Notes: generated by a model from the sequence alone, not told the origin. DNA of 64,000 nt from Leptolyngbyaceae cyanobacterium (GCA_036703985.1 DATNQN010000071.1:62001-126000); one strand, 5' to 3'. Shown: positions 36,310 through 47,494, counted from the stretch's first letter. Numbers and translations are program-made.

Positions 36310-36954
36310 TTAAGCCATGCTGTTTTCAATTGCCCAGCGTGCCAGTTCTGTACGGTTATGCAGACCTGTTTTACCAAGCATATTGGAGACATGGCTTTCT
36401 ACGGTTCGCTGACTGACGTTTAGTTCATCGGCAATTTCCCGATTAGCTAAACCCCGCGCTACGTGCTGGACTACTTTCAGTTCGGTGGGAGTCAATTGCA
36501 CGTCAAAGGGAACGTGGATTCTCTGACCGTCTTCTGGTTTATCGCGGTGAGCGATCAGTCGATCGGCATATTTAAGGGAAGATTCCACTTGCGCCACTAG
36601 TTCTTCTGGCTCAAAGGGCTTGACCATATAAACATCAGCGCCGGTGTTGAGTCCTTTTACTTTATCTTGGCTTTGACCTTTTGCTGATAGGAAGAGAACT
36701 GGAATCCAACTGGTTTCTGGGTTTTCCCTGACGTGCTTGACGAAGGTGTAGCCGTCCATTTCCGGCATCATCACGTCGCAGATGATCAGGTGAGGCTTTT
36801 CTACCTCCAGCACTTCTAGGGCTTCTCGCCCGTTTTCGGCTGTAAGCACGTCATATCCTCGAAATTCCAAGTAATCTTTTACCAACAGGATTAAGTTGGG
36901 GTCATCATCAATCAGCAGCAATCTTTTTGCGTCTCTGAGGCGAGGTTCTTTCAT
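36310..36954 (-). CDS. NarL/LuxR-type response regulator, Rre1 (Ycf29)-like
   Basis: 214 residues. Receiver: D16-D18, D60 in IICDVMMP, S90, K112 in VKPF. The C-terminal LuxR helix-turn-helix (about 150-205) reads LTPTELKVVQHVARGLANREIADELNVSQRTVESHVSNMLGK in consecutive pieces. The start MKEPRLRDAKRLLLIDDDPN and overall form match my memory of cyanobacterial Rre1 (plastid ycf29), which with Hik2/Hik34-type kinases controls heat, osmotic and redox stress genes including groESL. groESL lies 1.2 kb away in this window. Ortholog assignment should be checked by tree. Confidence 0.85.
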   Translation of the reverse strand: MKEPRLRDAKRLLLIDDDPNLILLVKDYLEFRGYDVLTAENGREALEVLEVEKPHLIICDVMMPEMDGYTFVKHVRENPETSWIPVLFLSAKGQSQDKVKGLNTGADVYMVKPFEPEELVAQVESSLKYADRLIAHRDKPEDGQRIHVPFDVQLTPTELKVVQHVARGLANREIADELNVSQRTVESHVSNMLGKTGLHNRTELARWAIENSMA

Positions 36955-37370
36955 GCTGTGGCACTAGCCCTATTAAGGGTATCCATTGAGTTTACTAAGG
37001 AGATGGGGAATGGAAGATTGGCTAGTAGGTGTAAGCGATCGATCAGGATCGGACACCGATTTGCGATCGCGAATCTACCAGTCAGAATTTCTCATTCCTG
37101 TGGTCGATTAACTTTCCTTTTGTTATCAACAATTTGATTGGCCCTCCTTTGCGGAATGACCTCAAAGTTGGGTAGCAACTGCTTTAACCCACTGAGGGTC
37201 AAAGTTTTGTAGATAACCAAAGGAACTCTAGTAGTAATACGTAAGTATTGTATTTAATTGCCATGATAATATGCAAACTTTGCAGAAGTCCAGTACAAAA
37301 TTAACCGCCTCAATCTGAGTAGGATGCACTGTGCCTCAACAAATTCTCAATCTAGAACGTTAATCCTGCT
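36955..37370. other. Leader of the Rre1-like gene with a structured hairpin
   Basis: 416 bases between the ferredoxin-like gene and the regulator, both on the minus strand. A two-part fold at 37157-37201 pairs TGACCTCA with TGAGGGTCA (one bulge) outside and TGGGT with ACCCA inside. It could be a leader structure of the regulator or the end of the ferredoxin transcript; there is no T run after it on the minus strand. No gene seen. Confidence 0.45.
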
Positions 37371-37826
37371 TTATTGGGAAATTTCAGAAATTTCTGGCAA
37401 AGGGTGGGTAAAAAAGGCATATTCATGCACGATTTGATTTCCAATCAGATGTTCCTGAATAATTCGCTCGATTACTTGTGGAGTAGCGTTACGATACCAA
37501 ACCCCATCCGGGTAAACTACTAAGATCGGCCCTTGGCCACAAACTCGCAAACAATTGGCCTTTGTCCGAAAAACACAACTCGGTCTGGTAGCTGTGGGCT
37601 TTTCTAGTTTTAGTTCTTTGAGTCGTTTTTTTAGATAGTTCCAAGCTTCCAAACCAACTTCTTTAGAACAACACTGAGGTAAGGTTTGGTCTGCACAAAT
37701 GAATACATGACGCTGAATGTAATTGAGTCCTAAACTTTCTATGCAAACCGCCAAAGCGTTGTCATCTGGCTTTGGGCTGATTTGGCAAACTTCATCAATT
37801 GGTAAACCTGGTGAATTTTCTGTCAT
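37371..37826 (-). CDS. Thioredoxin-like [2Fe-2S] ferredoxin protein
   Basis: 151 residues. The cluster motif is C44-x7/8-C52/C53 near [13 protein letters not shown] and C92-x3-C96 in [11 protein letters not shown]. This is the pattern of thioredoxin-fold [2Fe-2S] ferredoxins (as in NuoE-like or Fdx of Aquifex). In many cyanobacteria such a protein is encoded separately; its electron partners are unknown. An N-terminal extension of about 35 residues precedes the fold. Cytoplasmic. Same strand as the Rre1-like gene. Confidence 0.9.
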   Translation of the reverse strand: MTENSPGLPIDEVCQISPKPDDNALAVCIESLGLNYIQRHVFICADQTLPQCCSKEVGLEAWNYLKKRLKELKLEKPTATRPSCVFRTKANCLRVCGQGPILVVYPDGVWYRNATPQVIERIIQEHLIGNQIVHEYAFFTHPLPEISEISQ

Positions 37827-38058
37827 TGTGAAGAGAGGCGATCGGTTTCGTTAAATAAAAACGTAACTTAAAACATTCTCTCTCTAAATTGAGATACTTA
37901 CGTATACAGGATTAGGGCTGCTACTCGTTATTAAGTTAAGAATCGTTACAACTAAATCGCTTGCGTGTAAGTATTTATACTCTGACAATCGCCCCAGTCG
38001 TAAGTTCGGGAACCCGTACAAACAAATTTGTTGCGATCGTACCCCTGGTCGTTTTAAA

Positions 38059-38085
38059 TTAGCACTCAGGAGAAGAGAGTGCTAA
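38059..38085 (+). promoter_or_regulatory. CIRCE operator of groESL (HrcA site)
   Basis: Perfect 9-9-9 CIRCE: TTAGCACTC (38059-38067), 9-base spacer, GAGTGCTAA (38077-38085). This is the consensus binding site of the heat-shock repressor HrcA and lies 98 bases before groES. Confidence 0.97.
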
Positions 38086-38183
38086 CTCAAAAAAAGTTCT
38101 GAGTAGCAAGTCTCTGGCCCAAGACTCAGGACTTGAGGATCGGGGCTGAAAAACACAATTCTGATTATGGAAAGGAATCTAGT

Positions 38184-38495
38184 ATGGCAGCAGTATCTCT
38201 GAGCGTTTCTACCGTTAAACCACTGGGCGAGCGTGTATTTGTCAAAGTGAGCGCTGCTGAGGAAAAAACCGCAGGCGGCATCCTCCTACCTGACAACGCT
38301 AAAGAAAAGCCTCAAGTTGGCGAAGTAGTCCAAGTTGGCCCAGGCAAGCGCAATGATGATGGCAGCCGCCAAGAATTGGAAGTAAAAGTTGGCGATAAAG
38401 TTCTTTACTCTAAATACGCTGGTACAGACGTCAAACTCGGCGGTGAAGAATACGTTCTACTCTCTGAAAAAGACATTCTTGCCGTCGTTAGCTAA
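38184..38495 (+). CDS. groES: Co-chaperonin GroES
   Basis: 103 residues from the ATG at 38184, which has AAAGGAA upstream; the frame opens at 38133 but the extra 17 residues are not GroES-like. The mobile loop [21 protein letters not shown], the [11 protein letters not shown] roof region and [18 protein letters not shown] are conserved. It forms the heptameric lid on GroEL. First gene of the operon, controlled by CIRCE and possibly by the nearby Rre1-like regulator. Confidence 0.98.
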   Translation: MAAVSLSVSTVKPLGERVFVKVSAAEEKTAGGILLPDNAKEKPQVGEVVQVGPGKRNDDGSRQELEVKVGDKVLYSKYAGTDVKLGGEEYVLLSEKDILAVVS

Positions 38496-38513
38496 TCAAG
38501 TTATTAGCGATCG

Positions 38514-38557
38514 GTCATTGGTCATTAGTTAGTGAGAAAAAACAAATGACCAATGAC
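38514..38557. repeat. TGTCATT-family inverted repeat between groES and groEL
   Basis: A 13-bp perfect inverted repeat: GTCATTGGTCATT (38514-38526) and AATGACCAATGAC (38545-38557), 18-base loop, within the 117-base groES-groEL spacer. Transcribed with the operon, it would form a stable hairpin in the mRNA. Confidence 0.8.
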
Positions 38558-38585
38558 GAATGACAAATAACTTCCCAATCAATAA

Positions 38586-40253
<1,668 letters not shown>

Positions 40254-40266
40254 AATCTTTCGATTT

Positions 40267-40332
40267 GGGTGGGCTTTTTGCCTACCCTTTCACAAAAACA
40301 GCTACTTCCTTTGTAGAGGTGGCTGTTTTTTG
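40267..40332 (+). terminator. Two successive terminator hairpins after groEL
   Basis: Hairpin 1: GGGTGGGC (40267-40274) with GCCTACCC (40280-40287), T5 loop, followed by TTT. Hairpin 2: AAAACAGC (40295-40302) with GCTGTTTT (40322-40329), followed by T-rich DNA. Both suit Rho-independent termination of the operon. Confidence 0.85.
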
Positions 40333-40421
40333 TTTTATCCGTACAAGCTCTGATGTGGCAAAGCAGTGATTGGTTATTAGATAGTTATTAGATTGTCAAT
40401 CTAAAGATTGCTTACATAATA

Positions 40422-40910
40422 ATGGAAAGCTTATTTACAATTTTTTCCGGTATCCTTTTAAGTGCTGCCTGTGGCTTTCGAGTATTTGTGCCACTGCTAG
40501 TTATGAGTATGGCATCCAAGGCAGGCCAAGTACGCCTACCACCAGATTTTGAGTGGATAGGAACAAATCAAACACTGTTGTTGTTTTTAGTTGCAACGAT
40601 TATTGAAATTATTGCCTGTACCGTTCCTTATGTTGATAATTTATTCAAAATATTGGCTACCCCAGCAGCTATAATGGCAGGAATTATTATTACTGCTGCT
40701 TTTGTCACTGATATCAGCCCACAGATGAGTCCTCAGCTACGGTGGACGCTAGGCTTCATTGTTGGCGGGTTAGCAGCAGGAAGCACGCAAACCGTATCAA
40801 TTTGGGGCAGATTTATGACGGGTTTGATGCCTATAATACCACCGGTAATAGAACATATAGCAGCTGGTATTGTGTCAGCCTTACCATTTTTATTACCTCT
40901 TTTATTTTAA
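40422..40910 (+). CDS. DUF4126 membrane protein
   Basis: 162 residues, four hydrophobic helices (about 3-25, 48-68, 80-102, 135-160). The N-terminal LLSAACGFRVFVPLLVMSMA and GGLAAGSTQTVSI motifs are those of the DUF4126 family, of unknown function. It ends 53 bases before the stop of a convergent coiled-coil membrane gene. Not in the groESL transcript because two terminators intervene. Confidence 0.85.
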   Translation: MESLFTIFSGILLSAACGFRVFVPLLVMSMASKAGQVRLPPDFEWIGTNQTLLLFLVATIIEIIACTVPYVDNLFKILATPAAIMAGIIITAAFVTDISPQMSPQLRWTLGFIVGGLAAGSTQTVSIWGRFMTGLMPIIPPVIEHIAAGIVSALPFLLPLLF

Positions 40911-40963
40911 TTTGCCTGTTTTGCTTAGAAAAAGAATAAAAGCTTGCTAGTTTACTAATTCAC

Positions 40964-41962
40964 TTACTTCACTTTCAAATTCAAGTCACTTGTGTCTAAA
41001 ATTTTCCCTAACTGCTGTAACAGATTGTTTTCTTCTTGCTTAATTTCGTTTAACCTGTTAAGAATATAGTTGAATTGTTCTTTTGGATCGTCGCTGTCTA
41101 ATTTCATTGAAACAAACCCATTATTCATGGCAGTTACCGATGATTTAGAGCCAATACCTAGAAATGACTGTATCAGTTTGAAGGGTGATAATAAAACTGA
41201 TGTCCAAGCTTTTACAATTAAACCACTTAAAGCTTGTATTAATCCCCACATTAGCACAACAGATAGAACTAAAATTAATATAGAGTAGAGCGGATGATTC
41301 AAGAACCAAGCTAAGGTTCGGTGTTGAGTTGCCCAATCGCTAATATAGCCATTAATGCCATTTTCTATTCCTTCAGTTAATGACCGACTTAAGGCTTCAG
41401 TTTTTTGAATTGTTTCTTCTAAAGATGTTTTTGCTTGTTGCGATACTTGATTAATATTACTAATCGCTTGATTAGTTGTTTCAGTAACACTTTTAACTGC
41501 TAAATTGGTACTTGTAGCAACCGCTTCTTTCGCTTTATCAGTGATATCAGAAACAGTCATTGCCGCTTTGTTTGCAGCATGGTTAACACTGTCAATTGCT
41601 TGAACAGAAGTATGGGAAATTGTATCTTTGGCCTTTTGTGCAGTTTGGCCAATTGTTCTAACTGCATTTTTACTAGTTTCATTAATATTAGTAGCAGCCT
41701 GATTCAGTGAAATATTAGCTTTTTCACTTGCTTCTGTTAGTTTACTAACTGCTTGATTAGTTTCCTGATTCAGGTTATTTAAAATTGTGTTACTTGTTTG
41801 AATAACAATTTCTTTTGCTTGCTCAGTAGTTTTGGATAAGGAGTCTTTGGTTTGATTAGTAACTGCCGTTATAGTGTCAATTGTATCGACAGTTTTTTGA
41901 ACGAAAAAATCTTTACTATTTTGAAAGTCTTGAGAAACTTTTTCAAGAAGTGCAAGTTCCAT
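40964..41962 (-). CDS. Coiled-coil/LEA-like membrane protein, paralog A
   Basis: 332 residues. Residues about 25-205 are an imperfect 11-residue repeat rich in Thr, Ala, Asn, Gln and Ser (TTEQAKEIVIQT, SKNAVRTIGQTAQKAKDTI, AVKSVTETTNQAISNI), like the amphipathic repeats of apolipoprotein, perilipin or LEA proteins. A hydrophobic region (about 220-268, LNHPLYSILILVLSVVLMWGL) is followed by a linker and a C-terminal coiled coil (about 295-325, FNYILNRLNEIKQEENNLLQQL). A paralog of the same length and plan lies at 49986. Function unknown; membrane shaping or lipid-surface binding is possible. Confidence 0.85.
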   Translation of the reverse strand: MELALLEKVSQDFQNSKDFFVQKTVDTIDTITAVTNQTKDSLSKTTEQAKEIVIQTSNTILNNLNQETNQAVSKLTEASEKANISLNQAATNINETSKNAVRTIGQTAQKAKDTISHTSVQAIDSVNHAANKAAMTVSDITDKAKEAVATSTNLAVKSVTETTNQAISNINQVSQQAKTSLEETIQKTEALSRSLTEGIENGINGYISDWATQHRTLAWFLNHPLYSILILVLSVVLMWGLIQALSGLIVKAWTSVLLSPFKLIQSFLGIGSKSSVTAMNNGFVSMKLDSDDPKEQFNYILNRLNEIKQEENNLLQQLGKILDTSDLNLKVK

Positions 41963-42174
41963 ATTTCCTTATTTGAAATTATTTTGATTTATTATAATGA
42001 CTTACAGGTAGTTTAATCAAACGGATTAATAATACTTAGTATATTTACATTTTTGGCAACATAGATTTTACTATAATTAACAAAGTTAGTCTAGTTGAAC
42101 AATGGAATATTTATTGATATTGAGGGTCGTCATAAGGTTTAATAAGTAAAGGGAACTGGTAATTAATAAATTTT

Positions 42175-42753
42175 ATGGTTATCACTCATTTGAAATTAAA
42201 TCTAAACACTGTTCATTTAACAGATGAACAGTTCTATCAGCTTTGTCAAAATAACCGCGAATTGAAATTTGAACGCACTACCAAAGGAGAATTAATTATC
42301 ATGCCACCAGTAGGGGGAGAAAGCGGCAATCGTGAGTCAGATCTGATTGCTGATTTAGTAATTTGGAATCGTCAAAGTGGACTCGGTTATACTTTTAGTT
42401 CTTCTACTATTTTTAAATTACCAAATGGAAGCGATCGCTCTCCAGATGCAGTGTGGATTCAACGAGAACGTTGGGAAGCACTCACTCCCCAACAAAGACG
42501 CAAGTTTCCACCGATTGCACCGGATTTCATCATTGAGTTAAGATCTGCGACAGATGACTTAGCTTCCCTACAAGAGAAGATGCAAGAATATCTTGATGCT
42601 GGCGTAAGATTAGGTTGGTTAATTAATCCCCAAGACCAACAGGTAGAAATTTATCGTCGGCTGGGTCAAGAAGTAGAGGTGCGAAATCTTCCTACTGAAT
42701 TATCTGGTGAAGATATTTTACCTGGATTTACCTTGAGTTTAGCCCGTTATTGA
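42175..42753 (+). CDS. Uma2 family (DUF820) endonuclease-like protein
   Basis: 192 residues. The PD-(D/E)xK nuclease-like fold is seen from the order of motifs: LKFERTTKGELIIMPPVGGESG, SPDAVWIQRERW (Asp), APDFIIELRSATDDLASLQEKM (E-x-R position where many have E-x-K/S) and YLDAGVRLGWLINPQ. Uma2 proteins are numerous in cyanobacteria; biochemical role is unclear, though the fold is that of restriction endonucleases and transposon-related nucleases. It stands alone with no partner gene. The active-site Lys is uncertain here. Confidence 0.9.
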   Translation: MVITHLKLNLNTVHLTDEQFYQLCQNNRELKFERTTKGELIIMPPVGGESGNRESDLIADLVIWNRQSGLGYTFSSSTIFKLPNGSDRSPDAVWIQRERWEALTPQQRRKFPPIAPDFIIELRSATDDLASLQEKMQEYLDAGVRLGWLINPQDQQVEIYRRLGQEVEVRNLPTELSGEDILPGFTLSLARY

Positions 42754-43009
42754 ATAAAAAGAAAGAACAGGGTGAAATATAGATGATTTCACCGAGATTG
42801 TGCTAAATTTATTCTTTGTATAGGGGAAGTCGGTAAAATATTTGCAACAACACGCTTTGTTAATTAATAGGGAAATTTGGACAATTTGCCACGCTAGTAC
42901 AATGTTATATAAATAATTTAGGCTAAAATTTGGCTACATAAAATATTATTTTATTAAACTTATTTGTAAAGAAGCCTCAGCCGCGAGGGTGCTTCACTAA
43001 GGTAAGGCA

Positions 43010-44908
43010 ATGAATCCAACACCAGCAGACAATGTAAAGCCAGAAATTTTAGTAGTAGACGATATGCCAGCTAACTTGGCTTTGTTATCGAGTATTTTAA
43101 AACAAAAAGGGTATAAAGTTCGGGCTGTTACTAATGGAAATATAGCAATTCAATCGGCTTTTGCCGCACCTCCAGATTTAATTTTACTTGATATTTTAAT
43201 GCCTGTAATTGATGGGTATGATGTTTGCCAAAAACTAAAAGCCAATCCGCTCACCAGTGAAATTCCGGTGATTTTCTTAAGCGCACTTAGTGAAGGAGTA
43301 GATAAAGCAAAAGCTTTTAAATCTGGTGGAATAGACTACATTACCAAACCTTTTGAAGTAGAAGAAGTATTCGCACGGGTGGAAAATCAACTCAAACAAC
43401 GCTTCTTGCAAAAAGAGTTACGGAAACAAAGCGAGACGCTTCATCAGCAAAACTTACAATTGCAAGCAGAGATTAATTCTCGTCACTTGCTGGAAAGTAA
43501 ATTATATGCTTCCGAGCAAAAACTACGAGCCATTTTTGAAGCGATGACTGATATCGTAATCGCTGTTAATATTCAAGAAGGGCAAATAGGAGATATAGAT
43601 ATATTACCAACTAACTGGCAGCAGTTATATGACAATGAAATAGATTTGGTTAGCCAAATTATCGAACAATTTTTTCAAGTGGAAACAAGTTCTATTTGGT
43701 TAAGTATCCTTCAGCAATCTTTAGGAACGTCTCATACGCTCAATTTTGATTACACTATAAGAATTAAAGGGCGAGATATTTGTCTGGCAGTGACGGTTTC
43801 TCCGTTAGGTAATCATTCGGCCATGTTAGTAGGGCGAGATATTACCGATCGCCAATTGGCAGAAGAAGCTTTGCGAATAGCACAAGAACGCTATCACAGT
43901 ATAGTAGAAAACGCTTTAGAAGGGATTTTTCAATCAAGTCCAGAAGGACGTTATTTGAGCGTCAATCCTGCATTAGCAAGCATATATGGCTATTCTTCTC
44001 CTGAAGAACTACTGGCAAGCGTCAAAGATATTCAAAAGCAATTATATGTCGAGCCTAAACGTCGCGAAGAATTTGTAGCGGTAATGGAAAAAAATAATAC
44101 TGTATCTGCTTTTGAATCAATGGTATATCGCAAGGATGGCAGCGTAATTTGGATTTCGGAAACTGCGCGTGCGGTGAGGGACTCTACAGGCAAATTACTA
44201 TACTATGAAGGTATAGTTTCTAACATTACGGATCGCAAAATAGCACAAGAAGCATTGAAATTTCAACAAGTCCAAACTGAGGAATTATTACTCAGTATTT
44301 TACCGCAACCGATCGCAACTCGTTTGCGATCGGGAGAATTTCCAATAGCTGATTATTTTGAGGATGCCAGCGTGTTATTTGCCGATTTAGTAGGATTTAC
44401 TCAACTTTCAGCCGAGAAAACGCCACGGGATTTAGTAAAATTGTTGAACGAAATTTTTTCGGAATTCGATCGTTTAGCAGAAAAATATCAGTTAGAAAAA
44501 ATTAAAACGATCGGTGATGCTTATATGGTAGTGGGAGGTTTGCCGATTCCTCGTTTGGATGCACCAGAAGCGATCGCGCAAATGGCACTCGATATGCAGC
44601 AAGCTTTAGCAGAATTCAATCACAAAAACTCGGAAAGTTTTCAACTCCGGATCGGTATTCATATTGGCCCAGTGGTAGCAGGAGTAATCGGTAAAAGCAA
44701 ATTTATTTACGATTTGTGGGGAGATACGGTTAATATTGCTTCTCGTATGGAATCAAATGGATTACCGGGCAAAATACAGGTTAGTTCTGTCACTAAAGAA
44801 CGTTTAAATCAACAATTTGAATTTGAAGAAAGGGGCAAAATATTGGTAAAAGGTAAAGGGGAGATGGTGACATATTGGTTAGTGGGAAGGATTAAGTATG
44901 AAGGATAA
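43010..44908 (+). CDS. Receiver-PAS adenylate cyclase
   Basis: 632 residues. Receiver (about 12-130): D17-D18, D61 in LLDILMP, K114. A coiled segment leads to a degenerate PAS-like region (about 170-280) and a clear PAS domain with PAC motif (about 290-412, YHSIVENALEGIFQSSPEGR). The class III cyclase domain (about 440-615) has both metal Asp residues (D459 in FADLVGF, D503 in IGDAYM) and the adenine-specific pair K499 and the Asp of YDLWG, so it should make cAMP. PAS and receiver inputs probably tune activity. CyaC-like layout but without a kinase core. Confidence 0.93.
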   Translation: MNPTPADNVKPEILVVDDMPANLALLSSILKQKGYKVRAVTNGNIAIQSAFAAPPDLILLDILMPVIDGYDVCQKLKANPLTSEIPVIFLSALSEGVDKAKAFKSGGIDYITKPFEVEEVFARVENQLKQRFLQKELRKQSETLHQQNLQLQAEINSRHLLESKLYASEQKLRAIFEAMTDIVIAVNIQEGQIGDIDILPTNWQQLYDNEIDLVSQIIEQFFQVETSSIWLSILQQSLGTSHTLNFDYTIRIKGRDICLAVTVSPLGNHSAMLVGRDITDRQLAEEALRIAQERYHSIVENALEGIFQSSPEGRYLSVNPALASIYGYSSPEELLASVKDIQKQLYVEPKRREEFVAVMEKNNTVSAFESMVYRKDGSVIWISETARAVRDSTGKLLYYEGIVSNITDRKIAQEALKFQQVQTEELLLSILPQPIATRLRSGEFPIADYFEDASVLFADLVGFTQLSAEKTPRDLVKLLNEIFSEFDRLAEKYQLEKIKTIGDAYMVVGGLPIPRLDAPEAIAQMALDMQQALAEFNHKNSESFQLRIGIHIGPVVAGVIGKSKFIYDLWGDTVNIASRMESNGLPGKIQVSSVTKERLNQQFEFEERGKILVKGKGEMVTYWLVGRIKYEG

Positions 44909-44953
44909 AAATTAATTTATTTCTCCCCTGCACCCCTGCACCCTATCTCCTCC

Positions 44954-47494
44954 TCATCCCAACTGTCCTCTGGTTACTCCTAATTGATTTAGCAATTTGA
45001 GTTCTCGCCAAAGTTGAGAACCGGTGATTTTTCCTTGAAGTAATTGATGATAGCGATGAATAGTATCGGTTACTTGTTGGGGTGTTTCATTCAAAAATTC
45101 GATTCGGAAGTTAGTAATACCTAAGTCAATCAAATGTTGTACGTATTCTGCACCAGTTTGGGCGATCGCATTAAATAAAGTATTGCGACAACCGGCATCT
45201 GCTTGTAAGATGTGTTCGCTACCAACGCGATCGCGCAATTCTACTGCATGGTTTTCGCAAGGACGACCGCAATTAGTATAATCGGTTCCTTTCGACAAAA
45301 AAGCACAGAAAACGCAATGTTCCATGTGAAACATCGGCATATGTTGATGAATGGTAACCTCTAACCAATCCGGCGGACAACTTTTTGCCAAGTCTGCCAA
45401 TTGACTGATATTTAAATCGTAAGAAGCAGTAACTCTTTCTAAATTAAACTGGCGTTTAAGATAATCTGCCGTTAAAGCATTGGCAACATTTAGAGAAAAA
45501 TCTCCCATACAGCGATGTTCGGCAAAAAATTGTAAATGATCGTAGTTTCGCACTAAATAACCATCAGCATGGGAGTTAAGCACTTGTTGCAAAATCCAAT
45601 GTTCTCCCGCTTTCGTAATGCGGGGTGGCGCTACCCAAATCGTTTGATTAGGAACGGTTTGGTTTTGGCGCACTAATTCCACTGCTTCTCGATACTTGCG
45701 GGGGTCTTCCAATTCACAATAAATAGTTTCAATTCCCGCTTTGATAGTAGCTTGTAGTTGTGGTAAATTACGCACCAGTACGATTAAATGGGGAGAAATT
45801 GACTGTTTGTGTTCGATTACTGGTAATAAATCGGAAACAGAAGAATTCGATCGCAATTCCCAGCGTTTCGGTTGCGATCGCAATTCCTCCAATTGCGAAA
45901 CGATCTCTCGTCTTAACCGATTTAACTCACTGACTGGAAGCATCACCTCACCTTTGAGATGATTGGTTAAATTCCCCAAACAAAAAGGAGTATTACCCAA
46001 GCGCCCGAATTGCGATCGCAAAACTTCCATACTCAGCGGTTTAGTACGCGCTTCTACCAAAGCGATCGCAGATTCCACTTTAATGATATTACCCAATTCA
46101 TCACGGGCAATTACAATTAAACTTTCTCCAACTTCTCCATAAACTTCCAGATCGATCGCCCGTTGAAATTGCGGAGTATCTCCAGCAAAACTTTGCCGCA
46201 ATTGTCGATCCAATTCCGGATCGCTGGTTTTCCAAACCTTATCACCTATATGTATGCGTTGAAAATTGACATTTCCCCGTCCAAAAGATAGCGCCGCATC
46301 CTCACCCCGGTTTTCCACTGCATAAATTCGACCGCCTTCTTCTTTTGCTTCCGGTTTACCGCAGTCAAACACCACCCCATCACCGGGTTTAACAGGTGCT
46401 TGCAACTTTACTATTACTTGTTCTTTGCGAATGCGAATCACTTCTCCCAGCAAAACTCCTCGCTTTTTGCCAAATCGGGCATGAACTAATTCTTGATTAT
46501 CAATTCCTTGCAACCAACCAGTATATAATCCCCTAGAAAATGCCATTTCTAAGTTGTAGCGTTCTCCATCAGTTGGTTGATATTCCTCTGTTTTCTCTTT
46601 TTTTAATAAACTATTTGATTTTCTCAAATCTGCCATTACCCGTTCCAGCGCTTCTCGATAAACGCGAGTCACGTTAGCAACATATTCGGCAGTTTTCAAA
46701 CGACCTTCAATTTTCAGACAAGTGATACCAGCTTTTACTATATCTGGCAGTACTTCCAATCCTGCCAAATCTTGAGGACTGAGTAAATATTTGCGATCGC
46801 CTAAATCTACTATTTTCCCATCAGCAATTAACTGATAAGGCATCCGACAAGCTTGGGCGCACTCACCCCGATTTGCCGAACGTCCCCCTAACGCCTCACT
46901 CGTCAAACATTGACCGGAATAAGCAACGCACAACGCACCGTGAACGAATATTTCCAACGGTAAAACAACCGCTTTTTCTTTTAGTTGATTTTGAATTTTA
47001 TTAATTTCCCCGATCGAACATTCTCGAGCCAACACCACCAACTGACAACCCAAAGACTTAGCAAATTCCACCCCAGCCACACTAGTCACCGTCATCTGAG
47101 TAGAAGCGTGAATCGGAAAATCCGGCGAAAGATGACGAATCAAGCGACAAATCCCCACATCCTGCACGATCGCCGCATCTACCCCCGCCCTTATCATCGT
47201 GCGAATATACTGTTCTGCCTCTGGTAATTCTTTTGGAAAAATTAAAGTATTTAGAGTAACATAACCCTTAACACCCCGACGGTGCAGAAACTCCATCAAC
47301 TTGGGCAAGTCCGCCTCCGTGAAATTCTGCGCCCGCATCCTCGCATTAAACCGTTCTAAACCAAAATAAATCGCATCTGCCCCATTTTCCACCGCAGCTT
47401 GGGCGCATTCCCAGTCCCCCGCAGGCGCTAGCAGTGCTGGTTTTTTAAAGGTGAGATTGGTAGGTTGAGAATAATTTTTAGCAGCAGTGTTCAT
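44954..47494 (-). CDS. Peptidase U32 family protein (RlhA/YhbU-like)
   Basis: 846 residues. N-terminal U32 catalytic-type region: LLAPAGDWECAQAAVENGADAIYFG, FVHGALCVAYSGQCL, with conserved Cys residues in RGECAQACRMPY (about 210-225) and ECSIGEI. A DUF3656-like middle region and a C-terminal second U32-like barrel (from about 560) include HCVFCAFLSKGTDYTNCG and CRNTL. U32 proteins with this layout (RlhA) hydroxylate 23S rRNA C2501; others act as collagenase-like enzymes. Iron-sulfur binding through the Cys clusters is likely. Stands alone. Confidence 0.92.
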   Translation of the reverse strand: MNTAAKNYSQPTNLTFKKPALLAPAGDWECAQAAVENGADAIYFGLERFNARMRAQNFTEADLPKLMEFLHRRGVKGYVTLNTLIFPKELPEAEQYIRTMIRAGVDAAIVQDVGICRLIRHLSPDFPIHASTQMTVTSVAGVEFAKSLGCQLVVLARECSIGEINKIQNQLKEKAVVLPLEIFVHGALCVAYSGQCLTSEALGGRSANRGECAQACRMPYQLIADGKIVDLGDRKYLLSPQDLAGLEVLPDIVKAGITCLKIEGRLKTAEYVANVTRVYREALERVMADLRKSNSLLKKEKTEEYQPTDGERYNLEMAFSRGLYTGWLQGIDNQELVHARFGKKRGVLLGEVIRIRKEQVIVKLQAPVKPGDGVVFDCGKPEAKEEGGRIYAVENRGEDAALSFGRGNVNFQRIHIGDKVWKTSDPELDRQLRQSFAGDTPQFQRAIDLEVYGEVGESLIVIARDELGNIIKVESAIALVEARTKPLSMEVLRSQFGRLGNTPFCLGNLTNHLKGEVMLPVSELNRLRREIVSQLEELRSQPKRWELRSNSSVSDLLPVIEHKQSISPHLIVLVRNLPQLQATIKAGIETIYCELEDPRKYREAVELVRQNQTVPNQTIWVAPPRITKAGEHWILQQVLNSHADGYLVRNYDHLQFFAEHRCMGDFSLNVANALTADYLKRQFNLERVTASYDLNISQLADLAKSCPPDWLEVTIHQHMPMFHMEHCVFCAFLSKGTDYTNCGRPCENHAVELRDRVGSEHILQADAGCRNTLFNAIAQTGAEYVQHLIDLGITNFRIEFLNETPQQVTDTIHRYHQLLQGKITGSQLWRELKLLNQLGVTRGQLG

